DNA from: an uncultured Eubacteriales bacterium
GTDB taxonomy: Bacteria > Bacillota > Clostridia > Oscillospirales > UBA644
Length of the DNA: 64,000 bases
Reading direction: 5' to 3'
Assembly: GCA_934501435.1 (NCBI GenBank)
Contig: CAKSTW010000003.1
Location: forward strand, 62,001 to 126,000
Made by a program: the position numbers and the translations under genes. Numbering within the stretch: the stretch's first letter is position 1; the number at the start of each line of letters is the position of its first letter. This document shows positions 49,445 to 57,643 of the stretch, in pieces. Under the pieces are notes generated by a model. The model saw only the letters and a program-made list of their open reading frames with translations. It was not told the DNA's origin and searched no databases.

Positions 49445-49473
49445 ATTATACCACCCTTTTGTTATTTTGACAA
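49445..49473 (-). promoter_or_regulatory. Retron promoter
   Basis: Minus-strand TTGTCA (49468-49473), 17-bp spacer, consensus TATAAT (49445-49450). Confidence 0.85.
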
Positions 49474-49497
49474 GTATTTTTGATATTCTCTGAATAT

Positions 49498-50736
49498 TCA
49501 ACTGAATTTCGGATAATTATGCTGCATTATATTGATGTCGTGTTCAAAAATTTTCACTCGGGTGTCCGGCGCACAGACCTCCCCGATACGCAATATGTCC
49601 AGAACGGAATTCATATAAACCGATTCGTATTCCTGCGATACATCGGGTGAAAATCTCTTGACAATAAATCCGGCGGTAAGTTCGTTCGGCTCACTCATCG
49701 ACTTATATGTTTCGTAAAACGACGGAAGCGAAAGAAACACTCCCATCAGTTCGGTTTGAAAAGATGAAGTTTCTTTTTCGGGATTTTTCAAACGCTCAAC
49801 CGTATAAACAGTTCCCCGCTTTTCGCTTTTGAACTTTGCAAGAAACTCGTCTTCTGCGGCAATCATTTCCGAAAGCAAGGCGTGGACTCCCGCGATGCCT
49901 TCAGACAGAAAGCCCGTGGCGTCAACTGAAGTGTCGGGAATATCGGCGATTATATTTTTCAACTCCGCATGCTTTTCTTCAAGAGTCAGCCAACTGCAAT
50001 TATGCACAATCACCGCCGCCTCGCCGGAGTCGAACTCATAGCGTTCATCGTCCAGGCGCTTGCGCACGCCGTCATTTTCAATCAAACGCAGCGTATTTTT
50101 TCTGATTCTTTCGGATTTATCGTCGATCCCGTTTATCAACTCTTTTTCCTTGATTCGGGAAAACAGGGCGTATTCATAAGAAAACTCTTCGAACAGCGTT
50201 TTTCTGCGGGGAAACGCTGCCGCAAGGGCAAACTCATGAAGCGTTTGCGAAAAACACGACAAATTCTCATTTTTCTTTGATTTGGAATAACTCTTGTAAT
50301 CGCCGCTGTAAACAAGGTCGGTAAAAAACAGAGCCTTCTCCTTTTCACAGCCTGTCGAAATAAGGAATTCGTAAAAATCTTCCCCATACCATATATCAGC
50401 GCCGAGAAAAGCCCGTACCTGCCTGTTTACGCAACCGACCCCTTTTTGTTTCGCGTAGCGGACGTATGCCTCTGCGGCGGTTAACGGCTTCTTTATTGCT
50501 TCTTTAAGCGTTCTTACCCTTGCATCATAAAGGTCAAACTTATGAAACAGCGTCCATACCGGACGGTGCAATACCGTACAATTCTCCTTGCCTCTCAGAT
50601 ATTCCAGAAACTCCAGACATTCTTTTTTTGTCGGAGCCTCTGCCGGGTCGAATGGTTTTTGGCGGCAAGAAAACGGATCCTCTTTATAAAAAGTGATATT
50701 TCCGTTTTCTCTGACACAGTAACAGCTTACTGACAT
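49498..50736 (-). CDS. Hypothetical protein sharing a domain with the cREC protein
   Basis: 412 residues, unrecognised. Residues about 245-325 (YEFDSGEAAVIVHNCSWLT, EEKHAELKNIIADIPD, then HALLSEMIAAEDEFLAKF) align with the N-terminal domain of the protein at 42789-44096. The N-terminal 230 residues are a separate, helical unit with no motif I know. Start ATG 50736 with GGAGGGGG upstream. It sits between the AAA operon and the retron, about 60 bp upstream of the retron promoter; the two do not overlap. Confidence 0.65.
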   Translation of the reverse strand: MSVSCYCVRENGNITFYKEDPFSCRQKPFDPAEAPTKKECLEFLEYLRGKENCTVLHRPVWTLFHKFDLYDARVRTLKEAIKKPLTAAEAYVRYAKQKGVGCVNRQVRAFLGADIWYGEDFYEFLISTGCEKEKALFFTDLVYSGDYKSYSKSKKNENLSCFSQTLHEFALAAAFPRRKTLFEEFSYEYALFSRIKEKELINGIDDKSERIRKNTLRLIENDGVRKRLDDERYEFDSGEAAVIVHNCSWLTLEEKHAELKNIIADIPDTSVDATGFLSEGIAGVHALLSEMIAAEDEFLAKFKSEKRGTVYTVERLKNPEKETSSFQTELMGVFLSLPSFYETYKSMSEPNELTAGFIVKRFSPDVSQEYESVYMNSVLDILRIGEVCAPDTRVKIFEHDINIMQHNYPKFS

Positions 50737-50802
50737 TTTTATCCCCCTCCGTGTTTTTTCGGTTTCGGTAACCGCCCGCATTGATAATACTTTGGCTCAT
50801 TA

Positions 50803-50880
50803 TATTCCGGCAGGCGCCGAGAAACGAACTTTTATCGCCCGTCACAGACCCTTTCCGGTGATTTCCCTTTTTAAACATCT
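50803..50880 (-). repeat. Dispersed intergenic repeat, copy C (partial)
   Basis: Shares CTTTTATCGCCC and the TTTCCCTTTTT-flanked part with copy A (27508-27667). Its edge runs into a TATAAT before the gene at 49498-50736. Confidence 0.5.
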
Positions 50881-50886
50881 GAAAAT

Positions 50887-51264
50887 TCAGCAAAAATATC
50901 GGTAGTGTTCAGATCCGTCACTCTTTATCGTTATTGATCGCAGTTCCTTTACATTGTTTAACTCAAAGCAATCAAATATCATTTTGACGACATCTTCGTT
51001 GTTGATATCCGGATTAAGGTATATTGTCGCTTTTCCGTTTTTGATCTCAACACGTCCTCTCGGATAATAATTGTAAGGTAAACCGTTGGTAACTCTTCGA
51101 TCAAGTTGCTGCCATTCGGTTTTATGATTAAAGTTATCTCCGCATTTTGAACTGTATTTAACAAACGAATCAGAATTGCCGGATGCAGAACAAGTTGTTG
51201 ACACCGTTATCAATGCAGGCTGCGCGGAATCAGAATTTTTGACCCAAAAGATACCTTTTTTCAT
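50887..51264 (-). CDS. Hypothetical protein, third gene of the AAA operon
   Basis: 125 residues without a named domain. MKKGIFWVKNSD, LPYNYYPRGRVEIKNGKATIYLNPDIN (in parts, PRGRVEIKNGKATI at about 74-87) and a short acidic middle. No membrane segment. It follows the degenerate RecF-like gene by 42 bp, likely the end of the operon begun at 54272. Confidence 0.6.
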   Translation of the reverse strand: MKKGIFWVKNSDSAQPALITVSTTCSASGNSDSFVKYSSKCGDNFNHKTEWQQLDRRVTNGLPYNYYPRGRVEIKNGKATIYLNPDINNEDVVKMIFDCFELNNVKELRSITIKSDGSEHYRYFC

Positions 51265-51306
51265 TCATCAACCTCTTTTCCGATAACCTCTGATATTTCA
51301 GGCGGT

Positions 51307-52176
51307 TTAATCTTTCAGGTCCGGGCATAAGCATTTTTTCTCATTTCGTTCCGTACTGCTTTTGCAGATAAACACCTGCCGGTTTAACGCCAGCGTTTTT
51401 TCGATGTAGTCACTCAACTCTACTGTCTCATCGGTTCGTTCACACAAATCAAAAACGACGAGCGGCCAATTTATATGATTGAAATCTCTGATTTCTTCGA
51501 CCTTTTGCCAAAACTGATTGATACTGAGATAGCACAGATATTCAAACAAGACCGAATCGGATTCGCTTAAAACATCTCGACTGCACCTGCCGGCAGAGGA
51601 GACAATAACAGTTTCACCGTTTTCTTTGATACGAATTTGATTGGTGTCCGTTGCTCCCGAGTTTCGGTTGTTCCATTCCTTAATATGATTATTCAGACAC
51701 GATCGAAATGATCTTGTATTGCCGATACCGTCTGTCTGTTTCGAAAAATCGGTTTTGGAATAATACTTTTCAGCGTCCTTATAGTTCCTGAATCTATCTG
51801 AAAACCTGTCGCTGCTGCTGAAGGAAAAACATGACAGATGCTCCTCTTCCGAGCTTTGGTGAATCATACGGTAAAAGTCTTCGCGCAATTCGGCATCCTC
51901 GGTTTTTACAGTGTAAGCGAACCCCTGTTTATTCTTCAATCCCGACGCAGTTATGAAGTATTTCTTTCCCGATATTTCAATCTCGACTTTAATGTTCGTT
52001 CTTTCCGCCGCTTTAACTTTTTCTCCGACAAGAGATCTGCTTTTCAGAACAACACCTAACGCTTTTTTGATAACTTCTGCGTTTTCCGGGGACAGAACGA
52101 CAAGTTGAGAGTCAAAAGAAGATTCATAACGGACTGTGTTTTCAAAATCTTCAATTTGTATTCTCCTGACGATCAA
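51307..52176 (-). CDS. RecF/SMC-like N-terminal protein lacking a Walker A motif
   Basis: 289 residues. The start MIVRRIQIEDFENTVRYES and LVVLSPENAEVIKKALGVVLKS recall the first strand-loop of RecF/ABC-type ATPases, but where the GxxGxGKS loop should be there is only ENAEVIKKALG. The rest is unrecognised. The start is a TTG at 52176, with AAAGGAGA 10 bp upstream; 29 earlier in-frame residues overlap the AAA gene's end region. Second gene of the AAA operon, 71 bp after its stop. Confidence 0.6.
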   Translation of the reverse strand: MIVRRIQIEDFENTVRYESSFDSQLVVLSPENAEVIKKALGVVLKSRSLVGEKVKAAERTNIKVEIEISGKKYFITASGLKNKQGFAYTVKTEDAELREDFYRMIHQSSEEEHLSCFSFSSSDRFSDRFRNYKDAEKYYSKTDFSKQTDGIGNTRSFRSCLNNHIKEWNNRNSGATDTNQIRIKENGETVIVSSAGRCSRDVLSESDSVLFEYLCYLSINQFWQKVEEIRDFNHINWPLVVFDLCERTDETVELSDYIEKTLALNRQVFICKSSTERNEKKCLCPDLKD

Positions 52177-52247
52177 CGAGTCGCTTCTCCTTTCACTTTG
52201 ATCTGTTTTTACTTTGTCTCTTGCCGATAACCCAATCCGGCGCATGA

Positions 52248-54272
52248 TTATTCCGCAACACAAAATCCTATCGGATTTTTGCGTTTTTTTGCGGCGGCGG
52301 GAGGGTCTTCAATGTCTTCGGCGCAAATTGTGATAATGTCATCTTTTGCAATATGATCAAAATCCATTTGAAGCAATCTGGTTGCCTGCGCCATTTTTGC
52401 TTTTTCAATCACATTACGGGCATAACGTCCGTTGCCGAACTCGCTTTCTTCTTTGGCAAAATCAAACAAACCGGTCAGTTTTTCACGGGCGTCTTCCGTT
52501 AATTTCATGCCTTTTTTCTTTGCAATCAGATTTGCGATCTTGCAGAGTTCATCAGTATTATAATCGGCAAAAGGAACATGAAAAGCGATTCTGGATCTTA
52601 AACCGGGATTCTTTTGAAGGAACTTTTCCATTTTATCGGGATAGCCTGCAAAGATTACGACAACATCGTCCCTATGATTTTCCATTTCCTGAACGATCGT
52701 ATTGATTGCCTCGTCTCCATAGGAACCGTCCCTGTCATCAACGAGAGAATATGCTTCATCTATGAAAAGCACGCTGCCTTGAGCTTCGCGGAATTTCTTT
52801 TGAATCGTGGGAGCAGTCCATCCCACAAACTTGCCGACAAGATCGCCGCGCCCGACCTCGATAAGTTTTCCTTTGGAAAGCAAATCGTTTTCCTTCATGA
52901 TTCGGGAAAAGAGTCTGGCAACAGTTGTTTTTGCAGTACCGGGATTCCCGCTGAAGACCATATGCATGGCAGGTCTGTCTCTCATCATAGCCTTGTCTGC
53001 AAAGAGTTTCTGCGCCTTGTAATAATTCAACGCCTGAATTATTACTTTTTTAGCCTCATCAACTCCGATCATTTCCATCAGTTCATCGTAAGCGGATCCC
53101 TTCGGAGCCGCCTTTACAACTTCGCGCTTTGCAGTCATAATGTCTTTATACTGGGGGAAAACACCGGTTTTGAGTTTATTATTGAACCATTCGTCAAATA
53201 TCTCGTGAAGATCCGGAGCCAAATACCCTTTCTCATTTTCAAGCGCTGAAAACAATTTCTTATCAGGTCTGATTCCATTGTCTTTTGCGAGCATTTTCAG
53301 AAACCGTTCCGCACGCTCCCCTGAAACAAAGTCTTCTTTCAATTCAATGAAACTGATATTTCCGAGCTTCTCGCAGAACATTTCTTTTGACTTTGTACAT
53401 TCGCGAGGAAGACAGAACACCGTAAGTACCAGGTTGCGGTATTTTCTCATTATTTCACAAAGGGTTTCGATTGTATCCCTGCCGCAAGACGCGTGTTCGT
53501 TTTCTCTGTCATCGTTCGCAAGATATCTGACGATGACCGCTCCGCCTATACTGCTTTTGTAAAGGCAGTCATAAGCATCGGAAGAAAAATCATCGCCGGG
53601 CTTAAAATCAAGGAAGCAGTATCTTTTGCTGCGCAGCCTTCCGTTTAAATAAAGAGACTGAAGAAGAAGCCTATACATACTCTTGCGTGTTTCGCGATCA
53701 TCGGTTTGCACAAAATAGTGCACGGGATGCCCAAAGGCACGGCGCATACTTTTTCCCGCAAATATCCGATCGAGTTCGGGAATGACAGAGTCTCTCGCAA
53801 GAAAACGGTCGGCTTCTTTATAGATTTCATCTCTTTTCGACTCATCCAGAAGGTTTTCGCCGTATTCAACATTTCTTTCGTTTCTTCCGGTAAGCTTATC
53901 TAAACCGAAAAGTTCAAGGACCTCATCATCGTCTTCGATATAATCGTTTTTGTCTGCACAAAAGAGCATATTCCGCGTGGCGCTCAAAGTAGTCTCTTCA
54001 ATATATATGTCTTTTAAACTGATTTCAATCGCAGCCAAAAACGATGATATCTGTTTATCAAGATTGGCAGGCTCACGGCAAATAACTCCAATGGTTGCAG
54101 TGTCTTCAGATACGCTAATAATATAGAAGAAATTTCTTTTTTTCTGCTTTTGGTTAAACGCATTTCCTTTCATGGCAATCTTGCGGACGTTTTCACGCAT
54201 TATATGTCTGTTATTATATCTTTCCGACCAATCCTCATCAGTTATGATACCGTTGGCTTTGAAAAACTGCAT
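52248..54272 (-). CDS. AAA+ ATPase of the CbbX/SpoVK type with large N-terminal region
   Basis: 674 residues. The C-terminal AAA+ module (about 395-640) has Walker A FSGNPGTAKTTVA (about 436-448), Walker B SVLFIDEAYSL (about 499-509), and the arginine-finger region PGLRSRIAFHVPFADY. The N-terminal 390 residues are unrecognised, with a low-charge beta start (FFYIISVSEDTATIGVI) and a large helical middle. Start with TACGGAGG upstream. Promoter (b) precedes it. CbbX-type proteins remodel other proteins; here the client may be one of the two downstream gene products. Confidence 0.8.
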   Translation of the reverse strand: MQFFKANGIITDEDWSERYNNRHIMRENVRKIAMKGNAFNQKQKKRNFFYIISVSEDTATIGVICREPANLDKQISSFLAAIEISLKDIYIEETTLSATRNMLFCADKNDYIEDDDEVLELFGLDKLTGRNERNVEYGENLLDESKRDEIYKEADRFLARDSVIPELDRIFAGKSMRRAFGHPVHYFVQTDDRETRKSMYRLLLQSLYLNGRLRSKRYCFLDFKPGDDFSSDAYDCLYKSSIGGAVIVRYLANDDRENEHASCGRDTIETLCEIMRKYRNLVLTVFCLPRECTKSKEMFCEKLGNISFIELKEDFVSGERAERFLKMLAKDNGIRPDKKLFSALENEKGYLAPDLHEIFDEWFNNKLKTGVFPQYKDIMTAKREVVKAAPKGSAYDELMEMIGVDEAKKVIIQALNYYKAQKLFADKAMMRDRPAMHMVFSGNPGTAKTTVARLFSRIMKENDLLSKGKLIEVGRGDLVGKFVGWTAPTIQKKFREAQGSVLFIDEAYSLVDDRDGSYGDEAINTIVQEMENHRDDVVVIFAGYPDKMEKFLQKNPGLRSRIAFHVPFADYNTDELCKIANLIAKKKGMKLTEDAREKLTGLFDFAKEESEFGNGRYARNVIEKAKMAQATRLLQMDFDHIAKDDIITICAEDIEDPPAAAKKRKNPIGFCVAE

Positions 54273-54306
54273 ATTGATACCTCCGTACTCTTTTCTTTAC
54301 GGTTAT

Positions 54307-54345
54307 ACTATAACGCAAGTAAAGCACCGTTTTTGGTGCTTTACT
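54307..54345 (-). promoter_or_regulatory. WYL-type promoter (b): AAA operon
   Basis: 28-base palindrome at 54318-54345: AGTAAAGCACC-N6-GGTGCTTTACT. Its near half ends exactly 10 bp before a TATAGT -10 box (54307-54312). No -35 box. Confidence 0.75.
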
Positions 54346-54584
54346 GTCAATAAGAATAATTTTGTCAATCGATCGTATGTTGACCGGAATATCATCCTGC
54401 GTCCGTTCAAAAAGTGTCCGGGAGAATAACTGACAAGATATCACGGCGAATATCAGCGATAAGGATAGTCCACTCGTCAAATACTTTCCCGCAGATTGCG
54501 CATTAAATCTTTGCGGCTCCCGATCTGCTTTTTTCTTCTGTATAATCTCCTGTAACTTCATTCAATTCTTTATAATTTATTTTT
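54346..54584. other. Gene-free region upstream of promoter (b)
   Basis: The long open frame here on the minus strand (54238-54561) runs through the promoter and the AAA start and has no ribosome site, so I reject it as a gene. No other feature is clear. Confidence 0.4.
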
Positions 54585-55082
54585 TCACCAACTTAAGTCA
54601 GGATAGATATAGATTAAATCCCTGAAAGCCTTTTCCGTTGATTTTTTAAGTTCTTCGTCAGAGACAGCACCGTCAAAGTAATAATTTTCAATCAATCGTC
54701 TGAGATCATCAAATTCGTCGGCGACCCTATTAACGGTATCTTCCCATCTCCCGGCGAAGTCGATCGTTTCGGATTCCGATGCTTCAAAATAGTTTAATCC
54801 CTCCGGATTATCAATCAGAACACAGTTTCCGATTGCCGGAGTTTTTTTAATAAAAAACCTGAGATAATCACGAATTATAATCGCAAGAATCCTGTCCGTT
54901 TGCCAGTGAACGTCCCAGTCGATTTTCTCGATGTGGAAAGATTCATCATCGGCATCTTTTTTATTTCTGACAAGTTTGCCGATTTTCAGATGATTAAGCT
55001 TATAATCATCATATTTTTCTTTTATTCGATATATAAAACGGCAGATTTGATGTTTTACTCTTAATTTATACATATTTTTCAC
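54585..55082 (-). CDS. Hypothetical protein
   Basis: 165 residues at most (GTG start; ATG at 55073 is possible and gives 162). Basic N-terminus (YKLRVKHQICRFIYRIKEKYDDYK), then DWDVHWQTDRILAIIIRDYLRFFIKK, GNCVLIDNPEG and an acidic helical end. No family recognised, no signal peptide. The ribosome site is weak. It stands alone between the AAA operon and the coiled-coil gene; a GAGCAGTC/GACTGCTC hairpin lies just upstream (55094-55123). Confidence 0.55.
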   Translation of the reverse strand: MKNMYKLRVKHQICRFIYRIKEKYDDYKLNHLKIGKLVRNKKDADDESFHIEKIDWDVHWQTDRILAIIIRDYLRFFIKKTPAIGNCVLIDNPEGLNYFEASESETIDFAGRWEDTVNRVADEFDDLRRLIENYYFDGAVSDEELKKSTEKAFRDLIYIYPDLSW

Positions 55083-55305
55083 ACTTAGATAAAGAGCAGT
55101 CTATAACCGTACTTCGACTGCTCGGGGAAAGTTTTTGTCAATGCTTTATCGCTGTTGAAAACTCATAATTTTTTGCAAATCTTTAACCTTATACTTTCAC
55201 TTGAAAATACTAAATAACACACAAAGAACGCAATAAAAATTAACGATAAACAATCAAGTACTCTGACCTTTGCAAGAGCAAAAAGCACTGACGGCGGAAA
55301 GTTCT
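55083..55305. other. Intergenic region with one hairpin
   Basis: Contains GAGCAGTC-N14-GACTGCTC (about 55094-55123), likely the end of the coiled-coil transcript on the minus strand. Nothing else recognised. Confidence 0.45.
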
Positions 55306-55809
55306 TCACATATCAATATCAATGACTGCCGTATGATTGATTAAGTCGAGCGCGAGCTGCGCATTGGAAAGTTCTTCCGTTACGGCGTCAAGGTCGTTCC
55401 TGACGGTGACAAGGTCGTAATTTATATACTTATAGTCGATGATATTCGTTCTCTCATAGCTTTCATATCGAGACTTGGGGAGAGTATCTGCCATTTCTTT
55501 AAGTTTTGCTTTCTTCCTTGACAACTGAGGAATATAAATCAACATCTCATCAATCGTCATATTAAAATCGGGAATAACGGTAGTTGTGTTGAAAGTGTTG
55601 ATCGCATGTTTAATCTTTCTGATTTTCCTCTCAAGAGCAGAAAGCCGGTCTTTGGTAGTTTCATAGTTGTACTCGGGACGGACAGACTCGACGTCTTCTC
55701 CTATGCTTGCCAGAAATGTTTTGGAGTTTCCTTCCTGCATTGCAATTCTTTCATAGTCCTGCTGAAGTTTGGAAAGCGCTTTTGCCGCCTGTGCAGATGT
55801 GTAGTTCAT
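55306..55809 (-). CDS. Coiled-coil hypothetical protein with two WYL-type promoters
   Basis: 167 residues, mostly helical: NYTSAQAAKALSKLQQDYER at the start, ESVRPEYNYETTKDRLSALE and KIRKIKHAINTFN in the middle, and a helical C-terminus EELSNAQLALDLINHTAVIDIDM. I recognise it as a conserved protein of Clostridia of unknown role, usually near WYL regulators. The start ATG 55809 has AAGGAGAG upstream. Preceded by two palindromic promoters (55844-55880 and 55915-55951), the only gene here with both. Confidence 0.7.
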   Translation of the reverse strand: MNYTSAQAAKALSKLQQDYERIAMQEGNSKTFLASIGEDVESVRPEYNYETTKDRLSALERKIRKIKHAINTFNTTTVIPDFNMTIDEMLIYIPQLSRKKAKLKEMADTLPKSRYESYERTNIIDYKYINYDLVTVRNDLDAVTEELSNAQLALDLINHTAVIDIDM

Positions 55810-55843
55810 AATCAAATCTCTCCTTCTTTTTATGTCTATGAAT

Positions 55844-55880
55844 ATTATAACCCTCACAATGCACCTAATATGGTGCATTG
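55844..55880 (-). promoter_or_regulatory. WYL-type promoter (c): coiled-coil gene, proximal
   Basis: Perfect 24-base palindrome CAATGCACC-N6-GGTGCATTG (55857-55880), with TATAAT (55844-55849) exactly 10 bp from the near half TGCACC (55860-55865). Confidence 0.8.
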
Positions 55881-55914
55881 CGCAGTCCCCGTTACAGGTT
55901 CTTTTTTCGGTATC

Positions 55915-55951
55915 ATTATATCAGCGACAATGCACCGAAAACGGTGCGTTG
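55915..55951 (-). promoter_or_regulatory. WYL-type promoter (d): coiled-coil gene, distal
   Basis: Palindrome CAATGCACC-N6-GGTGCGTTG (55928-55951), with TATAAT (55915-55920) exactly 10 bp from the near half (55931-55936). No -35 box. Confidence 0.8.
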
Positions 55952-56044
55952 AAACGAAACCGAATCGCAGGATACGATTCGGTCTGTTTTCAAAATTAAA
56001 ACCGGATAAGTTCCTGCGCCGTTGCAGGTCCTGCCTTTCCGCGA

Positions 56045-57046
56045 CTATTTGACATTTTTATTCTCATTATATTTCTTCAGTCCGCTATCCAAGATTTCTT
56101 TCATTCGATTTCTTAAGGATTCCGGTGAAACTATCTCCACATGGTTTATGTACTGCATTGCCCAAAGTTCCATGGCGGTTGGGCTTGCTTTAACACCGAC
56201 TCTGACTTTTCCTTCTTCGTTTGATTTCATGATGCGAATGTCCTTTCCGAACCAGTCGACAATTTGATCAACTATCCCCTCGTCGGCAATAAAATCAATG
56301 TATTCGGGTTTATCAGAATACATATACGGCATCGTTGAAGATAATTCTTTATAATTGATGCCGTTTTCATAACCCGGCACGTTTTTAAGCGGAGTTGCTT
56401 TTCGGGCTGTGATTGTCATATTGCTGATACGGTCAAGTCGGTGAAATACAATATTGTGCCAGTATTCACTGTATGCCATCAAATAATAGCGTTGATTGTG
56501 CAAAATCATCAAATACGGGCTGACATATTGCTGCGAAGTCTTGTGCAGTTTTTTATCAACTCCGTATTTATTGTAATCGTAATGTATCTGTTTCCCTTCT
56601 TCTATGGCGGCATCAATTAACTCAATATTATAGAACAACGCCTGATTGTCTGTTTTGCTCCAGTCGTTCACCGAGTGGATATGTTTAACGCTTGACCTGA
56701 AATACTTGTTCGACAGAGCGCAAATACGATCAATCAGATCCTGCGAGTGGCGGGCTGTAATGTGCTTACTGCTCAACACGCCGTCAATCAGCATATGGAG
56801 TTCCGAATCTTCAAAATCGCGGCTGTCCAAATAGCTGCCGGATCTTCGGGATTCGATTTCTATCCCGGATTCTTTTAACAAAGAAATATTACGGCTGATT
56901 GCTTTTCTTTCAATGACTATCCCGTATTCATTTTCCAGCTTTCGTGCAATATCCTCCTGCGTCATGGGATGGTCATAGTCACTGTTTTCTTTGAGTATTT
57001 GCCAAATCCTTATCAATGCAAGTTTTTTCGGTTCAAAGCTCTCCAT
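56045..57046 (-). CDS. WYL-domain transcriptional regulator
   Basis: 333 residues. An N-terminal winged-helix DNA-binding part (about 8-75, with HPMTQEDIARKLENEYG and ISRNISLLKESGIEIES) is followed by a WYL domain (about 140-235) with YVSPYLMILHNQRYYLMAY and VFHRLDRISNMTIT, and a C-terminal extension (about 250-325). WYL domains sense nucleic-acid or other ligands and are common in defence-island regulators. No other regulator lies in the island, so I infer it binds the palindromic promoters nearby, including its own (57097-57136). Confidence 0.88.
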   Translation of the reverse strand: MESFEPKKLALIRIWQILKENSDYDHPMTQEDIARKLENEYGIVIERKAISRNISLLKESGIEIESRRSGSYLDSRDFEDSELHMLIDGVLSSKHITARHSQDLIDRICALSNKYFRSSVKHIHSVNDWSKTDNQALFYNIELIDAAIEEGKQIHYDYNKYGVDKKLHKTSQQYVSPYLMILHNQRYYLMAYSEYWHNIVFHRLDRISNMTITARKATPLKNVPGYENGINYKELSSTMPYMYSDKPEYIDFIADEGIVDQIVDWFGKDIRIMKSNEEGKVRVGVKASPTAMELWAMQYINHVEIVSPESLRNRMKEILDSGLKKYNENKNVK

Positions 57047-57096
57047 ATTATAGCTCCTTGTCGTTTTCCGTATGTTAAAAACATAATCTTAAACAG

Positions 57097-57136
57097 ATTA
57101 TACCGTACCATAAAAGTCACGCCCGTTTTTGGTACA
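57097..57136 (-). promoter_or_regulatory. Promoter region of the WYL regulator, diverged operator (e)
   Basis: TATAAT (57097-57102) with a TGTACC half-site (minus strand) at 57131-57136 and a poorly conserved second half. Spacing differs: the nearest half is 16 bp, not 10, from the -10 box. Possibly autoregulation of another sense. Confidence 0.55.
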
Positions 57137-57215
57137 TTTCATTCTTTTATTTGCCCGCAATAATATTTATATCAACAAACACGCGGAAGGTCACCTTGAT
57201 TACCGGGTCCGCATT

Positions 57216-57341
57216 TTATTTCTTTCCGGTCTTTTTAGGTTTTCCATTGTTCCGTAACGGTTGCCGAAGCTTTAACTTTGGCAACAAACCGATTACAATC
57301 ACCTTTTACTTTATTATACTCATTTTTGAAATACGAGTCAA
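57216..57341 (-). other. Short transcript region with promoter and possible 28-residue peptide
   Basis: TTGACT (57336-57341), 17-bp spacer and TATAAT (57313-57318) on the minus strand. About 4 bp after the expected start is a GTG open frame for a basic peptide (MIVIGLLPKLKLRQPLRNN, then GKPKKTGKK). No ribosome site; it might be leaderless or not translated. A GTTGCC/GGCAAC hairpin lies inside. Low certainty. Confidence 0.3.
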
Positions 57342-57419
57342 GACCTTAAAATTCAGGCTTTATCAAATTCACCGTAATACGACGCAGAGGAAATATCTTT
57401 TATCTTCCGGTTTCAGGAT

Positions 57420-57510
57420 ATCCGCAACTGTAAAAAGCCCTTTGCGAAAAGGATTTCTCCTCTCGCAAAGGGAAAGCTGACGAGTAAAATTTTACAGTAC
57501 GGTTTTTCAC
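57420..57510 (-). ncRNA. Putative short RNA from WYL-type promoter (h)
   Basis: From promoter (h) a transcript of about 90 nt would end at a hairpin with CCCTTTGCG/CGCAAAGGG arms (57438-57446 and 57464-57472), a GAAA loop, and CTTTTT after it. A GTG frame passes through it without a ribosome site, so I favour a non-coding RNA. Confidence 0.45.
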
Positions 57511-57516
57511 AATAAA

Positions 57517-57550
57517 ATGATACCGGAAGCAATGTACCGGTTTTGATGCC
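57517..57550 (-). promoter_or_regulatory. WYL-type promoter (h)
   Basis: Near half TGTACC (57533-57538, GGTACA on the minus strand) exactly 10 bp from a TATCAT -10 box (57517-57522); the second half (GATGCC, 57545-57550) matches 4 of 6. Confidence 0.6.
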
Positions 57551-57643
57551 CCGCCGTTCAATTTCAATCGGTTCAAAGTTTTCTCTGCCATACCTGTCAA
57601 ACATACAACGCCGCTCACATTTGTGTCTCTTCAGATCCTGACT

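Noticed and set aside
54238..54561. 107-residue open frame on the minus strand
   Set aside because: It runs through promoter (b) and the AAA start codon, has no ribosome site, and its C-terminal part has no protein-like character.
56022..57046. Idea that the WYL gene shares exactly the same promoter geometry as its presumed targets
   Set aside because: Its half-site is 16 bp, not 10, from the -10 box and the second half is poor, so I list it separately as a diverged site.
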